This document shows, piece after piece, positions 23,501-32,189 of a stretch of DNA of 64,000 bases. Source of the stretch: Liolophura sinensis (lineage: Eukaryota; Mollusca; Polyplacophora; Chitonida; Chitonidae); NCBI RefSeq assembly GCF_032854445.1, contig NC_088307.1, positions 29,416,484 to 29,480,483 of the forward strand, read 5' to 3'. Below the pieces are notes generated by a model. The model saw only the letters and a program-made list of their open reading frames with translations, had not been told where the DNA came from and did no database searches. The position numbers and the translations under genes were made by a program. How positions within the stretch are numbered: the first letter of the stretch is position 1; every line of letters starts with the position of its first letter.

Positions 23501-26500
23501 TTATGTGCATACAGGTGGCCTGATTTATGTGCACACAGGTGGCCTGATTTATGTGCACTATGCCCAGCTTTCATGTTTAAATCAAAGACCAAAGCACTGC
23601 TACGCAACTGTCATGAGAACCCCTCCCCCTCCACTTAAATTTTACAGGTAGGAAAATCCAAACCCTAAAATGCATGCAAGCATATATAGTTTTGATGCCT
23701 TAACTATTAATTATTAAAACTTTGTCTTGTCATGCTACAAAAGTTATTTACTTCTTTATCTGATTCATGTTTTACACTGTACCCAAGAATATTTCACTTA
23801 TACGACGGCTACCACCACTGCAGTGGAAAGAAACCTGGCAGAGCCTGGGGGAAACCCAAAACCATCCACAGGTAACTGGCAAACCTTCCCCTGTACAACC
23901 GGAAATCACAGCGACTACACTAGTGAGAGACTCCTGAGGCAACGATAACCACCATACACCACAAAGACTCCCTAACCACTATGGGCCACAGAGGCCCCGC
24001 CCCCCCACCCCCCAACCACTACTGGCCACGATTAGACACTTGACTGGCCCCACTATAGGCCATGCAGGCCCCACTAACCACTATAGGCCGCCGGGACTCC
24101 CGTAGCTACTTTAGGTCCCACAGGCCCCCTTAACCACCACAGCCCACAATGAGAAACTCGACAAGCCCCTTAACCCCCCCCCCCCCCCCCCCCCACTATA
24201 GGCCACGCTGGCCCCTCAAACAATATACGCTATGATTAGGCACTCGACAGGCCCCCCTAATCACTATAGACCATGCATGCCTCACTAACCACTATAGGCC
24301 ACTGAAAGTTCCCTAACTGCTATAGGTCACGTACGCAGGCCTCCTCCACTATAGGTCACGCAGGCCCACCTAACCACTATAGGCCACAGAGGCCAACCTA
24401 ACCACTGTTTGCCACGCGAAGGCCCTGCCTACCACCATTGGGCACAAGTAGGCGCTCGACAAGCCCCCCTAACCACTATAGGCCACTGAGACTCCCCTAA
24501 TCGCTATAGGTCACGCAGGATTCCTTAACCACTATAGGCCATGAAGGCCCCCCTCATGCTATAAAATCAGAAAGCACCAATAACCAAAAGTGTCTTCTTT
24601 TTTTTTCAAATTCAAGACTATTCATACTACTTACGCCTACTTGTGAATACAACACGGCCACGTAAAACATCAGGGTGCTGGCCCACAGTAAATCATTGGC
24701 CTTTGACACAAACTTTTCAACATGCGAAATTTTCAACTTCAGTGCAAATTTAAGCCCATACGCATCTTACATGTATATTGACGATATTCTATGAGCTTCA
24801 TGTAAAAGCCTAACGAGAGGTGTTGACCACGTATTACCACCAAGTCTTGTACATGTCTAGTCACCAGGTGTTGACCACGTATTACCACCAAGTCTTGTAC
24901 ATGTCTAGTCACCAGGTGTTGACCACGTATTACCGCCAAGTCTTGTACATGTCTAGTCACCAGGTGTTGACCACGTATTACCGCCAAGTCTTGTACATGT
25001 CTAGTCACCAGGTGTTGACCACATATTACCGCCAAGTCTTGTACATGTCTAGTCACCAGGTGTTGACCATGTATTACCACCAAGTCTTGTACATGTCTAG
25101 TCACCAGGTGTTGACCACGTATTACCACCAAGTCTTGTAAAAGTATAGTCACCAGGTGTTGACCACATATTACCACCAAGTCTTGTACATGTAGTCACCA
25201 GGTGTTGACCATGTATTACCACCAAGTCTTGTACATGTCTAGTCACCAGGTGTTGACCACGTATTACCACCAAGTCTTGTACATGTATAGTCACCAGATG
25301 TTGACCACTTATTACCACAAAGTCTTGTAAATGTATAGTCACCAGGTGTTGACCATGTATTACCACCAAGTCTTGTACATGTCTAGTCACCAGGTGTTGA
25401 CCACGTATTACCGCCAAGTCTTGTACATGTCTAGTCACCAGGTGTTGACCATGTATTACCGCCAAGTCTTGTACATGTCTAGTCACCAGATGTTGACCAC
25501 GTATTACCACCAAGTCTTGTACATGTCTAGTCACCAGGTGTTGACCACGTATTACCACCAAGTCTTGTACATGTATAATCACCAGGTGTTGACCATTTAT
25601 TACCACAAAGTCTTGTAAATGTATAGTCACCAGGTGTTGACCACGTATTACCGCCAAGTCTTGTACATGTCTAGTCACCAGGTGTTGACCACGTATTACC
25701 GCCAAGTCTTGTACATGTATAGTCACCAGGTGTTGACCACGTATTACCGCCAAGTCTTGTACATGTCTAGTCACCAGGTGTTGACCACGTATTACCACCA
25801 AGTCTTGTACATGTCTAGTCACCAGGTGTTGACCACGTATTACCACCAAGTCTTGTACATGTATAGTCACCAGATGTTGACCACGTATTACCACCAAGTC
25901 TTGTACATGTCTAGTCACCAGGTGTTGACCACGTATTACCACCAAGTCTTGTACATGTATAGTCACCAGGTGTTGACCACGTATTACCACCAAGTCTTGT
26001 ACATGTCTAGTCACCAGGTGTTGACCACGTGTTACCACCAAGTCTTGTACATGTATAGTCACCAGGTGTTGACCACGTGTTACCACCAAGCCTTGTACAT
26101 GTATAGTCACCTGGTGTTGACCACGTATTACCACCAAGTCTTGTACATGTATAGTCACCAGGTGTTGACCAGGTATTACCACCAAGTCTTGTACATGTCT
26201 AGTCACCAGGTGTGGACCATGTATTACCACCAAGTCTTGTACATGTCTAGTCACCAGGTGTTGACCACGTATTACCACCAAGTCTTGTACATGTATAGTC
26301 ACCAGACGTTGATCACGTATTACCACCAAGTCTTGTACATGTCTAGTCACCAGGTGTTGACCATGTATTACCACCAAGTCTTGTACATGTATAGTCAACT
26401 GGTGTTGACCACTTATTACCACCGAAGAGCCTTGTACATATATAGTCACCAGGTGTTGACCACGTATTACCACCAAGTCTTGTACATGTCTAGTCACCAG

Positions 26501-29500
26501 GTGTGGACCACGTATTACCACCAAGTCTTGTACATGTATAGTCACCAGGTGTGGACCACTTATTACCACCAAGTCTTGTACATGTATAGTCACCAGATGT
26601 TGATCACGTATTACCACCGAAGAGCCTTGTACATGTATAGTCACCAGGTGTTGACCACGTATTACCACCAAGTCTTGTACATGTCTAGTCACCAGGTGTG
26701 GACCATGTATTACCACCAAGTCTTGTACATGTCTAGTCACCAGGTGTTGACCACTTATTACCACCAAGTCTTGTACATGTCTAGTCACCAGGTGTTGACC
26801 ACATATTACCACCAAGTCTTGTACATGTATAGTCACCAGGCATTGACCACTTATTACCACCAAGTCTTGTACATGTCTAGTCACCAGGTGTTGACCACGT
26901 ATTACCACCAAGTCTTGTACATGTATAATCACCAGGTGTTGACCATGTATTACCACCAAGTCTTGTACATGTCTAGTCACCAGGTGTTGACCATGTATTA
27001 CCACCAAGTCTTGTACATGTCTAGTCACCAGGTGTTGACCACTTATTACCACCAAGTCTTGTACATGTATAGTCACCAGGTTTTGACCACGTATTACCAC
27101 CAAGTCTTGTACATGTCTAGTCACCAGGTTTTGACCACTTATTACCACAGAAGAGCCTTGTACATGTATAGTCACCAGGTGTTGACCACTTATTACCACA
27201 GAAGAGTCTTGTACATGTATAGTCACCAGATCTTGACCACTTATTACCACAGAAGAGCCTTGTACATGTATAGTCACCAGGTGTTGACCACTTATTACCA
27301 CAGAAGAGTCTTGTACATGTATAGTCACCAGGTGTTGACCACTTATTACCACCAAGTCTTGTACATGTCTAGTCACCAGGTGTTGACCACTTATTACCAC
27401 AGAAGAGCCTTGTACATGTATAGTCACCAGGTGTTGACCACTTATTACCACCTATGAGTCTTGTACATGTACAGTCACCAGATGTTGACCACTTATTACC
27501 ACAGAAGAGTCTTGTACATGTCTAGTCACCAGGTGTTGACCACTTATTACCACCGAAGAGTCTTGTAAATGTACAGTCACCAGGTGTTCACCACTGATTA
27601 CCACAGAAGAGTCTTGTACATGCATAGTCCCCACAAGGAAACTCTAACACTTTTTACAGTACACGCAAAGCAAACTCTGCAATTCTGAACAGTTAAGGTG
27701 GAGGAAACTGAAAACGTTTGTATAATGCAGGCAGAGGGTGCAGTAGAATCCACTTCAGGTGTGCCTCGGTGACTAAATGACAAGCATCTTAACCACCTAG
27801 CTAACAACCTGACCCTGACATCAACACAGACAACCTTAACAACCTTATCATCCAAGCCAGTTTGACCAATGGAGAGAAACTATGGGACATAATGAACATG
27901 TACCTGTATGTACCTGTATGTACCCATTCATAGTGTTGGAACGATGCCATAGCTACACTGAACCTATCCTCTTTAGTCATGTGACAAAAATAATGGAGGT
28001 GAAATTAAACAGAATTTAACCCAGGCGAGCTAGACATTGAATAAGATAATCTAATGTACCTAACTTTCAAATATAATAGTGTCATTGATCTGTAGTTCTT
28101 TAAACTTTTGAAATCAGCAAAACTCAGCATTTCACCCATTTACACCCATGCTATTTATGACTTCCTGGTCCTGGTGAGGAACACGGATGTTCAAAACTAT
28201 GAAATGTACTTAATGATTGTTTGTTACCTGTCCCAGGTTGATTGCTTTATGCTCTGTTGCCAAGCGGCCAAACTCCACCCTAAAACACAAGGATATTTAT
28301 AAGGCATTCACAAGACCACTGGCTCTAAATCTGGGGTCAGTGTCATGACGCACACTTAGCCCAGTACTGCCTTTAACTGCCATGACAACATATGTTGCAA
28401 ACATATAACATACACACAGCTATGGGCTTTCTATATTGCTAACACTAGAAGAGCTTTATAAAATGAGCTCCGAGCTACTTAATGATCAACTGACTATAAG
28501 CAATATTCATAAATCCAAATAACCATTTATACAGAAACACATGTGATGAAAGGAAAACAACAAGATGATCTAAAATTAAAACACTGTTTCACTGAAGGTA
28601 TAGCATGTACAAAAGAGGAGAAAATGCATGTATAATAGCTGGGATTCCAGCAACTGAAGGTACAGTACATACGAAAAAGGAGAAAATTCATGTGTAATAG
28701 CAGGGATTCCAGCAAATGAAGGTACAGTACGTACAAAAAAGGAGAAAATTCATGTGTAATAGCAGGGATTCCAGCAACTGAAGGTACAGTACATACGAAA
28801 AAGGAGAAAATTCATGTGTAATAGCAGGGATTCCAGCAAATGAAGGTACAGTACGTACGAAAAAGGAGAAAATTCATGCGTAATAGCTGGGATTCCAGCA
28901 ACTGAAGGTACAGTACATACGAAAAAGGAGAAAATTCATGCGTAATAGCTGGGATTCCAGCAACTGAAGGTACAGTACATACGAAAAAGGAGAAAATTCA
29001 TGCGTAATAGCTGGGATTCCAGCAACTGAAGGTACAGTACATACGAAAAAGGAGAAAATTCATGTGTAATAGCAGGGATTCCAGCAAATGAAGGTACAGT
29101 ACATACGAAAAAGGAGAAAATTCATGTGTAATAGCAGGGATTCCAGCAAATGAAGGTACAGCACGTACGAAAAAGGAGAAAATTCATGTGTAATAGCAGG
29201 GATTCCAGCAAATGAAGGTACAGTACATACGAAAAAGGAGAAAATTCATGTCTAATAGCAGGGATTCCAGCAAATGAAGGTACAGCACGTACGAAAAAGG
29301 AGAAAATTCATGCGTAATAGCTGGGATTCCAGCAACTGAAGGTACAGTACATACGAAAAAGGAGAAAATTCATGTGTAATAGCAGGGATTCCAGCAAATG
29401 AAGGTACAGTACATACGAAAAAGGAGAAAATTCATGTGTAATAGCTGGGATTCCAGCAACTGAAGGTACAGTACATACGAAAAAGGAGAAAATTCATGTG

Positions 29501-30051
29501 TAATAGCAGGGATTCCAGCAAATGAAGGTACAGTACATACGAAAAAGGAGAAAATTCATGTGTAATAGCTGGGATTCCAGCAACTGAAGGTACAGTACAT
29601 ACGAAAAAGGAGAAAATTCATGTGTAATAGCAGGGATTCCAGCAAATGAAGGTACAGCACGTACGAAAAAGGAGAAAATTCATGTGTAATAGCTGGGATT
29701 CCAGGAACTGAAGGTACAGTACGTACGAAAAAGGAGAAAATTCATGTGTAATAGCTGGGATTCCAGCAATTGAAGTGGCTTTACCTCTGGGCAGGTGAGA
29801 GTAGAATGGACAGTGATAGTATCAGACTGTACTGTGCCTTCAGCAAATGAAGCCCGCGGAATGGTAGAACTGTGGTAAAAGTGTGCTGGTGGTGTGGTAG
29901 AAATGTGCTAGTGATGTGATAGAAGTGTGCTAGTAGCTTATCACATTTAGCCCGCTTTACAGCGGTTCACACATACACCTGGCCAGTAAACTCACCACAC
30001 ATTCTTGTCAGTTCCACGAATTCGATCCGCCATAACAAATTTGCTAGACAT
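8513..30051 (-). CDS. KYAT3: Kynurenine aminotransferase / cysteine-S-conjugate beta-lyase (KYAT1/KYAT3-like), complete gene, 12 coding exons
   Basis: Fold-type I PLP aminotransferase that converts kynurenine to kynurenic acid and also cleaves cysteine S-conjugates. The coding sequence joins 30051-29996, 28279-28228, 23274-23176, 21714-21565, 20993-20907, 17576-17454, 16664-16544, 15494-15328, 12758-12572, 12285-12212, 9387-9301 and 8572-8513. This gives 1263 nt and 420 residues, against about 422 in human KYAT1. Every intron is GT-AG and every phase matches. Visible active-site residues are Asn185 (SNPLGK), Asp213 and Tyr216 (DEVYEW), the Schiff-base Lys247 (GSAGKTF), Lys255 (TGWK) and the substrate-carboxylate Arg396 (RFCFIK). 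Wording such as [11 protein letters not shown] and WMTKEKKVSAIP is closer to KYAT3 than KYAT1, but invertebrate enzymes may predate that split. No mitochondrial presequence is visible, so it is probably cytosolic. An acceptor just upstream of the ATG implies a non-coding first exon, which I did not find. The introns are packed with minisatellites. Confidence 0.96.
8693..9094 (+). mobile_element. tRNA-type SINE family C in KYAT last intron, with TSD
   Basis: The element has an internally duplicated CAAGTCTGGGTCAGGTCCCG segment near its 5' end. The body is about 260 bp, with a 3' end (ACTGAAAAATTGTTAAGTA) followed by a CATA-rich microsatellite tail. It is flanked by a 10-bp direct repeat CATTCATCTT (8683-8692 and 9095-9104). 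It lies in the intron between exons 11 and 12, antisense to KYAT. Confidence 0.75.
9301..9387 (-). CDS. KYAT3: KYAT coding exon 11
   Basis: 87 nt, residues 373-401, from [20 protein letters not shown] to YLRFCFIK. Acceptor GTTATAG, donor AAG|GTACGT, phase 0-0. Arg396 in RFCF is the conserved substrate-carboxylate arginine. Confidence 0.95.
9549..12034. repeat. Tandem repeat, 53-bp unit, about 47 copies, KYAT intron 10
   Basis: Each unit contains the palindrome GTGACATATGTCAC, then TAGCTCTACACTAGCACACA and GGTAAAGGTACACATGCAG. Substitutions are few and unit length is nearly constant. Fills almost the entire intron between exons 10 and 11. Confidence 0.95.
12066..12150 (-). mobile_element. SINE family A 3' fragment, KYAT intron 10
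   Basis: TTTATGCTGTTCTCAAGAAT and CAGCATTATGGTTGGAGGAA match the 3' third of family A. It lies between the 53-bp array and exon 10. Confidence 0.55.
12212..12285 (-). CDS. KYAT3: KYAT coding exon 10
   Basis: 74 nt, residues 349-372, from [16 protein letters not shown] to VRWMTKEK. Acceptor CTCTTGCAG, donor AAG|GTGATG (a weak donor), phase 1-0. [12 protein letters not shown] is a strong family match. Confidence 0.93.
12375..12484 (-). mobile_element. SINE family A remnant (tail plus head, middle lost), KYAT intron 9
   Basis: TTTATTTACTGATTTGATTG and TTTTACGCTGTACTTC are followed after about 50 bp by the head complement CTCAGCCACGGAGACCCC. Almost the whole middle is deleted. Confidence 0.6.
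12572..12758 (-). CDS. KYAT3: KYAT coding exon 9
   Basis: 187 nt, residues 286-347 plus the first base of Asn348. It runs from [20 protein letters not shown] to [13 protein letters not shown]. Acceptor TTTCCAG, donor ATGA|GTGAGT (phase 1). [13 protein letters not shown] and [10 protein letters not shown] are family blocks of the small domain. Confidence 0.95.
13027..15327 (-). repeat. Exon-8-derived tandem array, 78-bp (and shorter) units, about 30 copies, KYAT intron 8
   Basis: Read on the minus strand, each unit repeats the last part of exon 8 (encoding [21 protein letters not shown]-like sequence) followed by a CAG|GTAAGC-type donor. Full units are 78 bp. Short ones lack about 12-15 bp near the GAGCGTGCAC segment. 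Five or six copies have lost the GT (CAGAT or CAGCT) and the others keep it. The array abuts exon 8 without a break. Confidence 0.93.
15328..15494 (-). CDS. KYAT3: KYAT coding exon 8 (catalytic lysine)
   Basis: 167 nt, residues 231-285, from [20 protein letters not shown] to [13 protein letters not shown]. Lys247 is the Schiff-base lysine and Lys255 (TGWK) contacts the PLP phosphate. Acceptor CTACTTAG, donor CAG|GTGAGC, phase 1-0. I set the 3' end at 15328 because PTPLQ then joins [10 protein letters not shown] of exon 9, as in the family. About 30 further copies of the exon end with donor sites follow immediately, so longer in-frame isoforms are possible. Confidence 0.94.
15683..15798 (+). 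mobile_element. SINE family A, 5'-truncated, KYAT intron 7
   Basis: GGCCTCCGGACATACGTGCA then CAGGCTCTGCCCGGTTTC and the tail AACACCAATTAAATAAATA. Confidence 0.7.
15940..16324 (-). repeat. Exon-7-derived tandem array, about 43-bp units, about 8 copies, KYAT intron 7
   Basis: On the minus strand each unit repeats AGTAAACATATCAAGATAG, the end of exon 7, followed by sequence matching the intron start (GTTAGCTTGTG). Proximal copies read GATAGCTGAGTTAG, which has lost the GT. Distal copies near 15950-16000 keep GATAGGTAAGTTAG. Confidence 0.85.
16322..16522 (+). mobile_element. MITE-like element copy 2 (KYAT intron 7)
   Basis: About 200 bp between CCACCTTTTCGCAAGG and GAAAAAGGTGAGGAATTAAG, which are inverted relative to each other. 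The interior shares blocks with the 40290-40525 copy (TTCTGTGTAG, GAAGCCC, AAATT.CACTGAAA). It separates the exon-7-derived array from exon 7. Confidence 0.6.
16544..16664 (-). CDS. KYAT3: KYAT coding exon 7
   Basis: 121 nt, residues 190-229 plus the first base of Ala230. It runs from [13 protein letters not shown] through [17 protein letters not shown]. Acceptor CTTTTCAG, donor ATAG|GTAAGTTAG (phase 1). It carries Asp213 (PLP nitrogen) and Tyr216. The last roughly 30 nt and the donor recur as a tandem array in the following intron (15940-16324). Confidence 0.95.
16900..17350. repeat. Tandem repeat, about 168-bp unit, 2.5 diverged copies, KYAT intron 6
   Basis: Recurring blocks: ACCATGACAAC.GC, GCGACACATCA.CATCTGTGT, AAAACTCTATATGGAAAACA and GGCCCGGACAC.AATCATATC. 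Confidence 0.75.
17454..17576 (-). CDS. KYAT3: KYAT coding exon 6
   Basis: 123 nt, residues 149-189, from [19 protein letters not shown] to [11 protein letters not shown], with Asn185 for the pyridine ring. Donor AAA|GTAAGT. The 5' edge is less certain. Two acceptors 12 nt apart precede a duplicated ACAAAGAG. Only the downstream one (TTAG|ACAAAG) keeps the frame open, because the upstream one (GTAG|ACAAAG) brings in an in-frame TAG. Confidence 0.9.
17577..17954 (-). other. KYAT intron 5, exon-6-proximal part
   Basis: Unique intronic sequence between exon 6 and the 50-bp array. Contains the duplicated ACAAAGAG next to the exon 6 acceptor. Confidence 0.6.
17955..19155. repeat. Tandem repeat, 50-bp unit, about 24 copies, KYAT intron 5
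   Basis: Unit GTGTGAAGGAGAGTTTTAGG plus GTCTCTGGCGGGTAACACCATTC-like remainder. Variants (GGAGGGTAAGAACATT) recur at intervals, suggesting block duplication. Confidence 0.93.
19329..19365 (+). mobile_element. SINE family A head fragment, KYAT intron 5
   Basis: AGGGGGCCTCTGTGGCTCAG followed by TTGGTTAGCGCGTTGC, the tRNA-like A-box region only. It is not a functional tRNA, because no cloverleaf continues after it. Confidence 0.6.
19510..20640. repeat. Tandem repeat, 54/55-bp unit, about 21 copies, KYAT intron 5
   Basis: Unit contains GGCACTGAAGAACTGATGGT, CCTACCACAGACAGGCCAGA and CAATATTTACCTCCA. The 54/55 alternation is a single T (TATTACC or TATTTACC). The segment 19560-19700 reappears at about 19985-20100, a larger duplication. 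Confidence 0.93.
20690..20835 (-). mobile_element. MITE-like element copy 3, truncated (KYAT intron 5)
   Basis: Begins CCTAATTCCTCAACCTTTTC, the same terminus as the other copies, followed by the GGTTGACCAATTTCATGAC block. The far terminus is missing or too diverged to place. Confidence 0.45.
20907..20993 (-). CDS. KYAT3: KYAT coding exon 5
   Basis: 87 nt, residues 120-148, from [20 protein letters not shown] to FIPLRP. Acceptor CCCCACAG, donor CCG|GTAGGC, phase 0-0. [10 protein letters not shown] matches the conserved [14 protein letters not shown] block. Confidence 0.95.
20994..23175 (-). other. KYAT introns 4 and 3 (with exon 4 inside)
   Basis: Apart from exon 4, this is unique intronic sequence and the only large part of the KYAT introns without a tandem array. 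Confidence 0.6.
21565..21714 (-). CDS. KYAT3: KYAT coding exon 4
   Basis: 150 nt, residues 70-119, from [16 protein letters not shown] to GLINPGDE. Acceptor CACCTGCAG, donor GAG|GTACAG, phase 0-0. It contains VGAYGALF, the PLP-phosphate-binding turn of the family. Confidence 0.95.
23176..23274 (-). CDS. KYAT3: KYAT coding exon 3
   Basis: 99 nt, residues 37-69, from [15 protein letters not shown] to HQYTRSY. Acceptor TTGTTGCAG, donor TAT|GTGAGT, phase 0-0. It covers the substrate-side loop and the (N/H)QYTR motif that precedes GHPRLV in the next exon. Confidence 0.94.
23405..23562. repeat. Tandem repeat, 24-bp unit, about 6 copies, KYAT intron 2
   Basis: Unit GTGGCCTGATTTATGTGCAT plus GCAG, just upstream (in genomic coordinates) of the decayed SINE. 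Confidence 0.9.
23735..23990 (-). mobile_element. SINE family A, decayed, in KYAT intron 2
   Basis: Tail-side ACACTGTACCCAAGAATATT, GAAACCTGGCAGAGCC, then TAGTGAGAGACTCCTGAGG and the head complement CTAACCACTATGGGCCACAG. The head passes directly into a tandem array of head-like units. Confidence 0.7.
23965..24550. repeat. Degenerate tandem array of SINE-head-like units, KYAT intron 2
   Basis: About 16-20 irregular units of roughly 30-36 bp built on CCTAACCACTATAGGCCAC followed by GCAGGCCCC. This resembles the complement of the family A SINE head (GCTAACC..CTGAGCCACGGAGGCCCC). It continues directly from the head of the SINE at 23735-23990. Includes a pure C21 run (24174-24194). Confidence 0.7.
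24815..27640. repeat. Tandem repeat, 48-bp unit (some 51), about 58 copies, KYAT intron 2
   Basis: Unit GTCACCAGGTGTTGACCACG, TATTACCACCAAGTCTTGTA and CATGTCTA. A GAAGAG-containing 51-bp variant clusters at the high-coordinate end. Because 48 and 51 are multiples of three, very long frames stay open on both strands. I treat them as artefacts. Confidence 0.95.
27641..28227 (-). other. KYAT intron 2, exon-2-proximal part
   Basis: Non-repetitive apart from a short CATGTACCTGTATGTACCTG duplication near 27898. No exon-like conserved segment. Confidence 0.55.
28228..28279 (-). CDS. KYAT3: KYAT coding exon 2
   Basis: 52 nt encoding [17 protein letters not shown] (residues 20-36). It starts after TTTTAG, with one base completing Trp19, and ends CAG|GTAACA in phase 0. 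NLGQ joins directly to GFPD of the next exon, restoring the family motif NLGQGFPD. Confidence 0.93.
28590..29778. repeat. Tandem repeat, 62-bp unit, about 19 copies, KYAT intron 1
   Basis: Unit GAAGGTACAGTACATACGAA, AAAGGAGAAAATTCATGTGT and AATAGCAGGGATTCCAGCAA. Two unit types (CAACTG..AGCTGGG and CAAATG..AGCAGGG) are interspersed. Confidence 0.94.
29996..30051 (-). CDS. KYAT3: KYAT coding exon 1 (start codon)
   Basis: Encodes [19 protein letters not shown] (residues 1-19, Trp19 split by the intron). The motif RI-G-D-NVW is the usual N-terminus of the family. It ends TG|GTGAGT (phase 2). Upstream, TTTTTTGTCCACAG|TCAACCATG reads as a good 3' splice site six bases before the ATG, so the exon probably starts at 30057 and the 5' UTR continues in an upstream exon. 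Confidence 0.9.
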
Positions 30052-30419
30052 GGTTGACTGTGGACAAAAAAGAGAGTCTTCAAAAAGAGACAATTTTAAA
30101 TGCAAGATAAATCTGATACATGTATATTCCAGAATTCCTAATAACTGACAACATATATATCCTTCAGTTCACCTTATATCCATGACAGTTCTATTTGTGC
30201 ACAAATGTTTCCTTCTCACACGATCAGATCTGCCTGTATACTTACCACACTGCCACTCCATATGTGAACTCAATCTGACAGACCTGAATCTGCTGATCGT
30301 CCAATCAAAATATTGCTGTCATGTTGTGGTATGTGAAGATGCACCTTTAGAAATGATCATTCTGATTGGTACGAATGTGTAGCCACTCCTTTCAAATAGA
30401 GGCCATACATATATATTAG

Positions 30420-30665
30420 GATTTATTTGATTGGTGTTTTATACCAATACTCAAGAATATTTCCCTTATACGATAGCAGTCGGCATTATGGTGGGAGGAA
30501 ACCAGACAGAGCCCCGGGGAAACCCACAACTATCCGCAGGTTTCAGGCAAACCTTCTCACATATGGCCAGAGAGGAAGTCAGTATTAGCTAGATTTGAAA
30601 CTCACAGCCACTGCATTGGTGAGAGGCAAACAAGTCGTAGAGGCTGAAGAACTGGGGAGTTTTAA
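30420..30665 (-). mobile_element. SINE family A, diverged, upstream of KYAT coding exon 1
   Basis: ATTTATTTGATTGGTGTTTT, the CATTATGGTGGGAGGAAACC block and GCATTGGTGAGAGGC are all recognisable. The tRNA-like head is degraded. Confidence 0.75.
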
Positions 30666-32189
30666 GTTGTCATTAAAGGTAACAGTCCTACTGCGTCATG
30701 TTAACTGAATTTTCTGATCTTTGTCTCACCCTTTTCCAGAGGCACAAATGACACCTCCTTCCTTTAGAACCTTCTCAAGTTCACAAAGATTCAGATTCTC
30801 AATCTTCTCATTCCTCAACTCTAAATAACTTCCTACGACACTTTTTTCAGATGCTCAAGTTACAGTGAATGGGATTAAAATAGCTGCCTCACATTTCTGG
30901 TCGCATGATACAGTTGGATTTATTCTACCCTCAGCAATAAAAGAGTCTGCGATCGAATATTAGGGTATGCATGTTATCAAAGTTACAAAATCAACACTTA
31001 AACAAGCACTGTACACCTGTATACTGGAATTCAAGACTTAACACTGCTGAAAAAAAAAACAGTATTTAGAACAATAACCCCTTTTTACTGTAAATAAACT
31101 TGCATTTCATATCCCTATACACCCAGGCTGTCACGCAAATTCCAAACATCAAGCGCTACATTACAACAAATATATGTATTAAACATGTAGAAATATAGGA
31201 GTTTTCAAAACCTGTGAATCCACCCAGCGTTCACACACTGCATACATATAGGCCACCTGGGTCAAACCCTTAACGTCCTATTGTAACTGTATCCTGTTAT
31301 AAGCCATGTCTGACTTCCTGATGGTGGGTGTGCACATGTGTGTCTACTGTCCTATAGTGTTCATCAACTTCACTTCACAAACCTACAGGACACACAGCTA
31401 GCTCATATGTAATCACAGACCGTGCCAAGGAATACAGCTCCGTACATGTGCTGTAGACTACTTACAATGTTTAATAATGCACCAAATGCTGACCTTTACA
31501 CTGTCCATCAGATGAATGTATGTGACCATATACCAGTACACTTTAGAAGTGAACACTGTCTGTATGTGTCACAGTAAAAGATGACATCTAAAACTTTAAA
31601 AGCCAATACTGCCTGTATGTGTCACAGCTAAATGTGACATCTAAAATTTTAGAAGGGAACACTGTCTGTATGTGTCACAGTAAAAAATGACATCTAAAAC
31701 TTTAGAAAGGAACACTGTCTGTATGTGTCACAGCAAAATGTGACATCTACAATTTTAGAACATGACACTTTTTCTTTTCTTTTCTAGACATACTAGACAA
31801 AACAAAAATGAGTGTGTTTCATATTCTATGTAATAAGATTTATAAGAAAGCCACGGTACAAGTAGCCTATGGATTAGAGTTATCACAAAATTAGAAGAAC
31901 GTAAATATTCTGGTCAGATAGAGTTGCAAGAATCCACAAACATCAATTTCTAAAGCCTGGGGATATGCATATTTCAAATGGGGTAATTTTTGGTACATTT
32001 GTTATCAGAGCACTGCTGAATATGGCCCATTACAAATGTTATGGTAATCTGATAAAAACAAAATGTTTTTCCCAGCCTATGTGTTAAGCCTGGTCATACA
32101 GTTAAGGCATGAGTAATCACTTAACACTAGAAGAATTATCTGTCTTGCATTGCTTTTACTCACATACATGTAACCTCCCTCTGAATATG
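30666..32189. other. No coding exon recognised upstream of KYAT
   Basis: May belong to a 5' non-coding intron of KYAT. Contains only the 54-bp repeat at 31550-31760. Confidence 0.5.
31550..31760. repeat. Tandem repeat, about 54-bp unit, 4 copies
   Basis: Blocks CTGTATGTGTCACAG, TGACATCTAAAA and TTTAGAA recur four times between KYAT exon 1 and the 80-bp array. Confidence 0.8.

Noticed and set aside
23405-23562. CRISPR-like regular repeats
   Set aside because: Units are directly adjacent with no unique spacers, and the genome is eukaryotic. This applies to all arrays here.
25097-27451. 784-codon minus-strand frame and overlapping 612-codon plus-strand frame
   Set aside because: Both are readings of a 48-bp minisatellite inside KYAT intron 2. 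The repeat period alone keeps them open and neither has a non-repeat domain.
24815-29778. Other intronic arrays (48, 62, 53, 54/55 bp) as exon-derived
   Set aside because: I compared the unit consensus with the adjacent exon ends by eye and found only scattered short matches, unlike the exon 7 and exon 8 arrays.
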